Shown here: in pieces, positions 61,721 to 64,000 of the stretch
How positions within the stretch are numbered: the stretch's first letter is position 1
Layout of the letters: the number at the start of each line of letters is the position of its first letter
Source: Saprospiraceae bacterium
GTDB taxonomy: Bacteria; Bacteroidota; Bacteroidia; Chitinophagales; Saprospiraceae
Direction: 5' to 3'
NCBI GenBank assembly: GCA_028285545.1
Contig: JANQPA010000089.1
Span: 47,672-111,671, forward strand
DNA: 64,000 bases
Translations under genes and position numbers: made by a program
Notes under the pieces: model-generated
What the model was told of the DNA's origin: nothing
Databases searched by the model: none
Seen by the model: the letters and a program-made list of their open reading frames with translations, nothing else

Positions 61721-61761
61721 AGGATCCTTCAAATTAATGTAGGATCCTTCAATATCAATGT
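61721..61761. repeat. Two direct repeats of 20 bp upstream of the beta-helix adhesin gene
   Basis: AGGATCCTTCAAATTAATGT (61721-61740) is followed immediately by AGGATCCTTCAATATCAATG (61741-61760). A two-site direct repeat just upstream of a surface-protein gene suggests activator or repressor binding. Confidence 0.55.
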
Positions 61762-61798
61762 AAGCTTTTACCGTGAATGAAAAATCATAACTAGACTC

Positions 61799-64000
61799 AT
61801 GAAAAGATCGCTATCCTTATCAAATCTACTTGGAAACAGAACCTCTTTTTTTTCTTCCACAATTTTAGTTTTTTTAGCCTTCCTGTCCGGTTCTGTCATT
61901 CAGAATCAAGTGCAAGAAAATGAAACTGCATTCAAAGCCAACATTCGGGCCGATCTGGATAAATCGGCCTTGCAACAAATGATGGCTACTACTATCCTTT
62001 ATGTAGATCAAGCCAATGGCACTCCAGGAAATGGTTCTACCTGGGCATTGTCTTTTGATAATTTACAGGATGCACTCTTAGAAGCCTGTGCCAATGCTAC
62101 TACTACCGATCCTTATGAGATCTGGGTAGCTAAAGGACTCTATTATCCAGATATTGGAACTGCCCAGACCGACAATGCTAAAAATAGCAACTTTTCAATG
62201 TGTAATAATGTAGCCATTTATGGTGGCTTCAGCACAGGAGGGAATGGCGGAACGGAGTCCCTGATTAGTCAAAGAGATTTTGTGACCAATCTCACTATCC
62301 TCAGTGGGGATATTGATGGCAATGATGTTCCTTTTGCTCCGAATCAGAATTCAGACACAAATCCAAATAACCCTTCTCAGACCGATCACCTAAGAGGTTC
62401 TAATGCAGTGCATGTGGTTACTGCCAGAAATGGCCCTAATAATACTGCCGTATTAGATGGCTTCACTATTACCGCAGGGTTCGCAAATGATGGTAGACCG
62501 TCCTTTGGGACTTCCGATATTGGAGGGGGCGTTTTTATTATTAGAGCTTCACCTATTTTGCGTAATTTGGCTATTGTGGGAAATAGGGCTGTCTGGGCTG
62601 GCGGTGGAATTGCCCTTCTTTCTAATAGTAACCCCATCATGTCAAACATAAACATCTCCAGCAATACCGCCCGCGATGGCGGTGGGATGAATAATCAAAG
62701 TTCTAGCAAGCCCACTATTTCGAATTCCATCTTTTCCGACAATTCTGCTAACCGCGGCGGTGGGATGTATAATTCAGGAAGCGATCCTACTATTTCGAAT
62801 ACAATTTTTTCTGGAAATTCGGCTAGGTTCGGCGGCGGGATGTATAATTTAAGTAGTAGCAATCCCACTATTTTGAACACAGCTTTTTCTGGAAATTTCG
62901 CTTCTAACGAAGGCGGCGGGATGTTTAATTCAGGAGGCAATCCCATTATTTCGAATACGATTATTTGGAATAATGAAGATGGCTCAGGTAAAACAAACCC
63001 TTCGGCTTCTATTTCTAATAATAGTTCAACTCCTAACATTTCTTATAGCATCATTGCCAATTCTACTGATATGGGAGGGGCTTGGCTTCCTGCTATCGGC
63101 ACTGATGGAGGGAATAATAAAGATGAGGATCCATTATTTATTATACCTGTAGATCCAGCTACTGCTCCTACCACAGCTGGGGATCTACGTTTACAATTGA
63201 CTTCCCCTGCCATTAATATGGGAGATAACTCCGTGGTAACCAGTCCCCCCTATCCAACTAATAATTTAGTACAAATCATTGATTTGGATGGCAACCTGCG
63301 TATTCAGGAATCGACAGTAGATATGGGTGCCTTTGAAATATTTCCATGTTCTGTTCCTGTTGCTCCTGTTATATTTGTTTTTGGTTGCGGGAATGGTTCA
63401 ACCAATTTTCCCCTGGATTATGATGACCTGATAATAACCATTAATGACCTAACAGGATTTGAGGTAACTTATCATGAGACTCAAGAAAAGGCCAATATGG
63501 GAACGGATCCTATTACTCAGTATAGTGTTCCAACAGGTACTACTGATAAAATATATGCACGCGTTTTGGAGACTGCCACTGGCTGTGTTGCTACTTCCGA
63601 AATAAACTTTATTTCTAATCCTAACCCAGTAGTGACAACCCAAAATATTACAGTCTGTGAAGGCACTGAAATTAATGTACCCTCCTTAGTTACTGGTGTT
63701 TCTGGGGTTGGCTTATGGGGCTTTTCGACATTTGCTACTGAAGACCATGCTATTGCTGGAACGCCTAAGCTGCAAGAAAATGATATCATTCCTCCTATAG
63801 GTGATAATACCTATTGGTTTAGAGTAACAGAAAGTGATGATAATGGAACCGTTTGTTCCACTATTACTTCTGCTATGGTTACGGTTATCGAGGCCCGCAT
63901 TGCTGATGCTGGCCCCAACCAGGAGGTCTGTACCTTAGGTCCTGTGACCTTGGATGCCAGCACCAATGGCACTGGAAGCTGGAGTATAGTCAATAATTCT
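61799..64000 (+). CDS. Secreted right-handed beta-helix (Pmp-like) adhesin, 3' end outside window
   Basis: Open from ATG 61799 to the window end (734 codons, no stop). The N-terminus has a hydrophobic signal-like segment (FFSSTILVFLAFLSGSVIQ). Residues 65-180 open with ILYVDQANGTPGNGSTWALSFDNLQDAL, the start of Pmp/choice-of-anchor beta-helix proteins. Residues about 215-400 hold a beta-helix with four clear repeats of about 26 residues (GGGMYNSGSDPTISNTIFSG type). EDPLFIIP and GDLRLQLTSPAINMGD, then IDLDGNLRIQESTVDMGAFE, close the helix domain. Ig-like repeats follow (VTTQNITVCEGTEINVPSLV, ADAGPNQEVCTLGPVTLD), as in T9SS gliding-associated proteins. The end, probably with a sorting domain, is not visible. 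Confidence 0.88.
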   Translation, partial: MKRSLSLSNLLGNRTSFFSSTILVFLAFLSGSVIQNQVQENETAFKANIRADLDKSALQQMMATTILYVDQANGTPGNGSTWALSFDNLQDALLEACANATTTDPYEIWVAKGLYYPDIGTAQTDNAKNSNFSMCNNVAIYGGFSTGGNGGTESLISQRDFVTNLTILSGDIDGNDVPFAPNQNSDTNPNNPSQTDHLRGSNAVHVVTARNGPNNTAVLDGFTITAGFANDGRPSFGTSDIGGGVFIIRASPILRNLAIVGNRAVWAGGGIALLSNSNPIMSNINISSNTARDGGGMNNQSSSKPTISNSIFSDNSANRGGGMYNSGSDPTISNTIFSGNSARFGGGMYNLSSSNPTILNTAFSGNFASNEGGGMFNSGGNPIISNTIIWNNEDGSGKTNPSASISNNSSTPNISYSIIANSTDMGGAWLPAIGTDGGNNKDEDPLFIIPVDPATAPTTAGDLRLQLTSPAINMGDNSVVTSPPYPTNNLVQIIDLDGNLRIQESTVDMGAFEIFPCSVPVAPVIFVFGCGNGSTNFPLDYDDLIITINDLTGFEVTYHETQEKANMGTDPITQYSVPTGTTDKIYARVLETATGCVATSEINFISNPNPVVTTQNITVCEGTEINVPSLVTGVSGVGLWGFSTFATEDHAIAGTPKLQENDIIPPIGDNTYWFRVTESDDNGTVCSTITSAMVTVIEARIADAGPNQEVCTLGPVTLDASTNGTGSWSIVNNS
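62678..62970 (+). repeat. DNA-level tandem repeats inside the beta-helix region
   Basis: GGCGGTGGGATG or GGCGGCGGGATG recurs at 62678, 62756, 62831 and 62912, spaced 78, 75 and 81 bp (26, 25, 27 codons), each followed by an AATTCA/ATCCCACTATTTCGAA-like stretch. Identity is high enough at DNA level to allow recombination that adds or removes coils in frame. Confidence 0.75.

Overview
The window (64 kb, AT-rich) looks like chromosomal DNA of a Bacteroidota bacterium, most plausibly a Saprospiraceae/Chitinophagia-type marine or sludge organism. The support is: very large secreted proteins built of SprB-like, PKD and Ig-like modules with type IX secretion (T9SS) C-terminal sorting domains; an ECF sigma factor followed by a membrane anti-sigma factor; a split pntAA-pntAB-pntB operon; and several promoters fitting the Bacteroidota pattern TTTG-N19-TAnnTTTG. 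The genus call is inference.

Layout. 1-2.6 kb: a DASS/SLC13 carboxylate transporter (cut by the window edge) behind an opine-dehydrogenase-family gene. 2.9-5.5 kb: ECF sigma factor and an unusual anti-sigma/TlpA-like fusion. 5.6-14.7 kb: minus-strand accessory genes (ATP-grasp ligase, SnoaL-like protein divergent from an HxlR regulator with twin operators, DUF4345 protein, WYL regulator, membrane protein, cyclase-TPR protein, a broken DoxX gene carrying a 48-bp palindrome, a secreted esterase, two unknown small proteins). 14.8-24.4 kb: msrA, the transhydrogenase operon, an SPFH protein, a secreted metzincin-type metalloprotease, a DXD glycosyltransferase and a PKD lipoprotein. 24.4-43.1 kb: two adjacent giant secreted proteins (1985 and 4209 residues) that share modules. 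43.9-58.6 kb: a surface-polysaccharide island: GT4 glycosyltransferase, O-antigen ligase/TPR protein, Wzm/Wzt-type ABC exporter, two PhyH-type dioxygenases, methyltransferase, UbiA prenyltransferase, asparagine synthase, radical SAM protein and a DXD glycosyltransferase. 58.6-61.1 kb: beta-barrel protein, a RelE/ParE-like pair and a CaiB/BaiF CoA-transferase. 61.2-64 kb: a promoter-to-terminator transcription unit that may be a structured RNA, then the start of a beta-helix adhesin that runs off the window.

The most unusual signal is non-coding. At least nine intergenic spacers contain degenerate tandem words of exactly 7 or 8 bp. Several spacers carry a matching inverted array that would fold into a long hairpin. 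Each locus has its own word, yet the architecture is the same, and arrays touch stop codons or fill whole intergenic gaps. This looks like a locally self-templated repeat family rather than a dispersed REP or IS. No CRISPR array, rRNA, tRNA or intact insertion sequence was seen.
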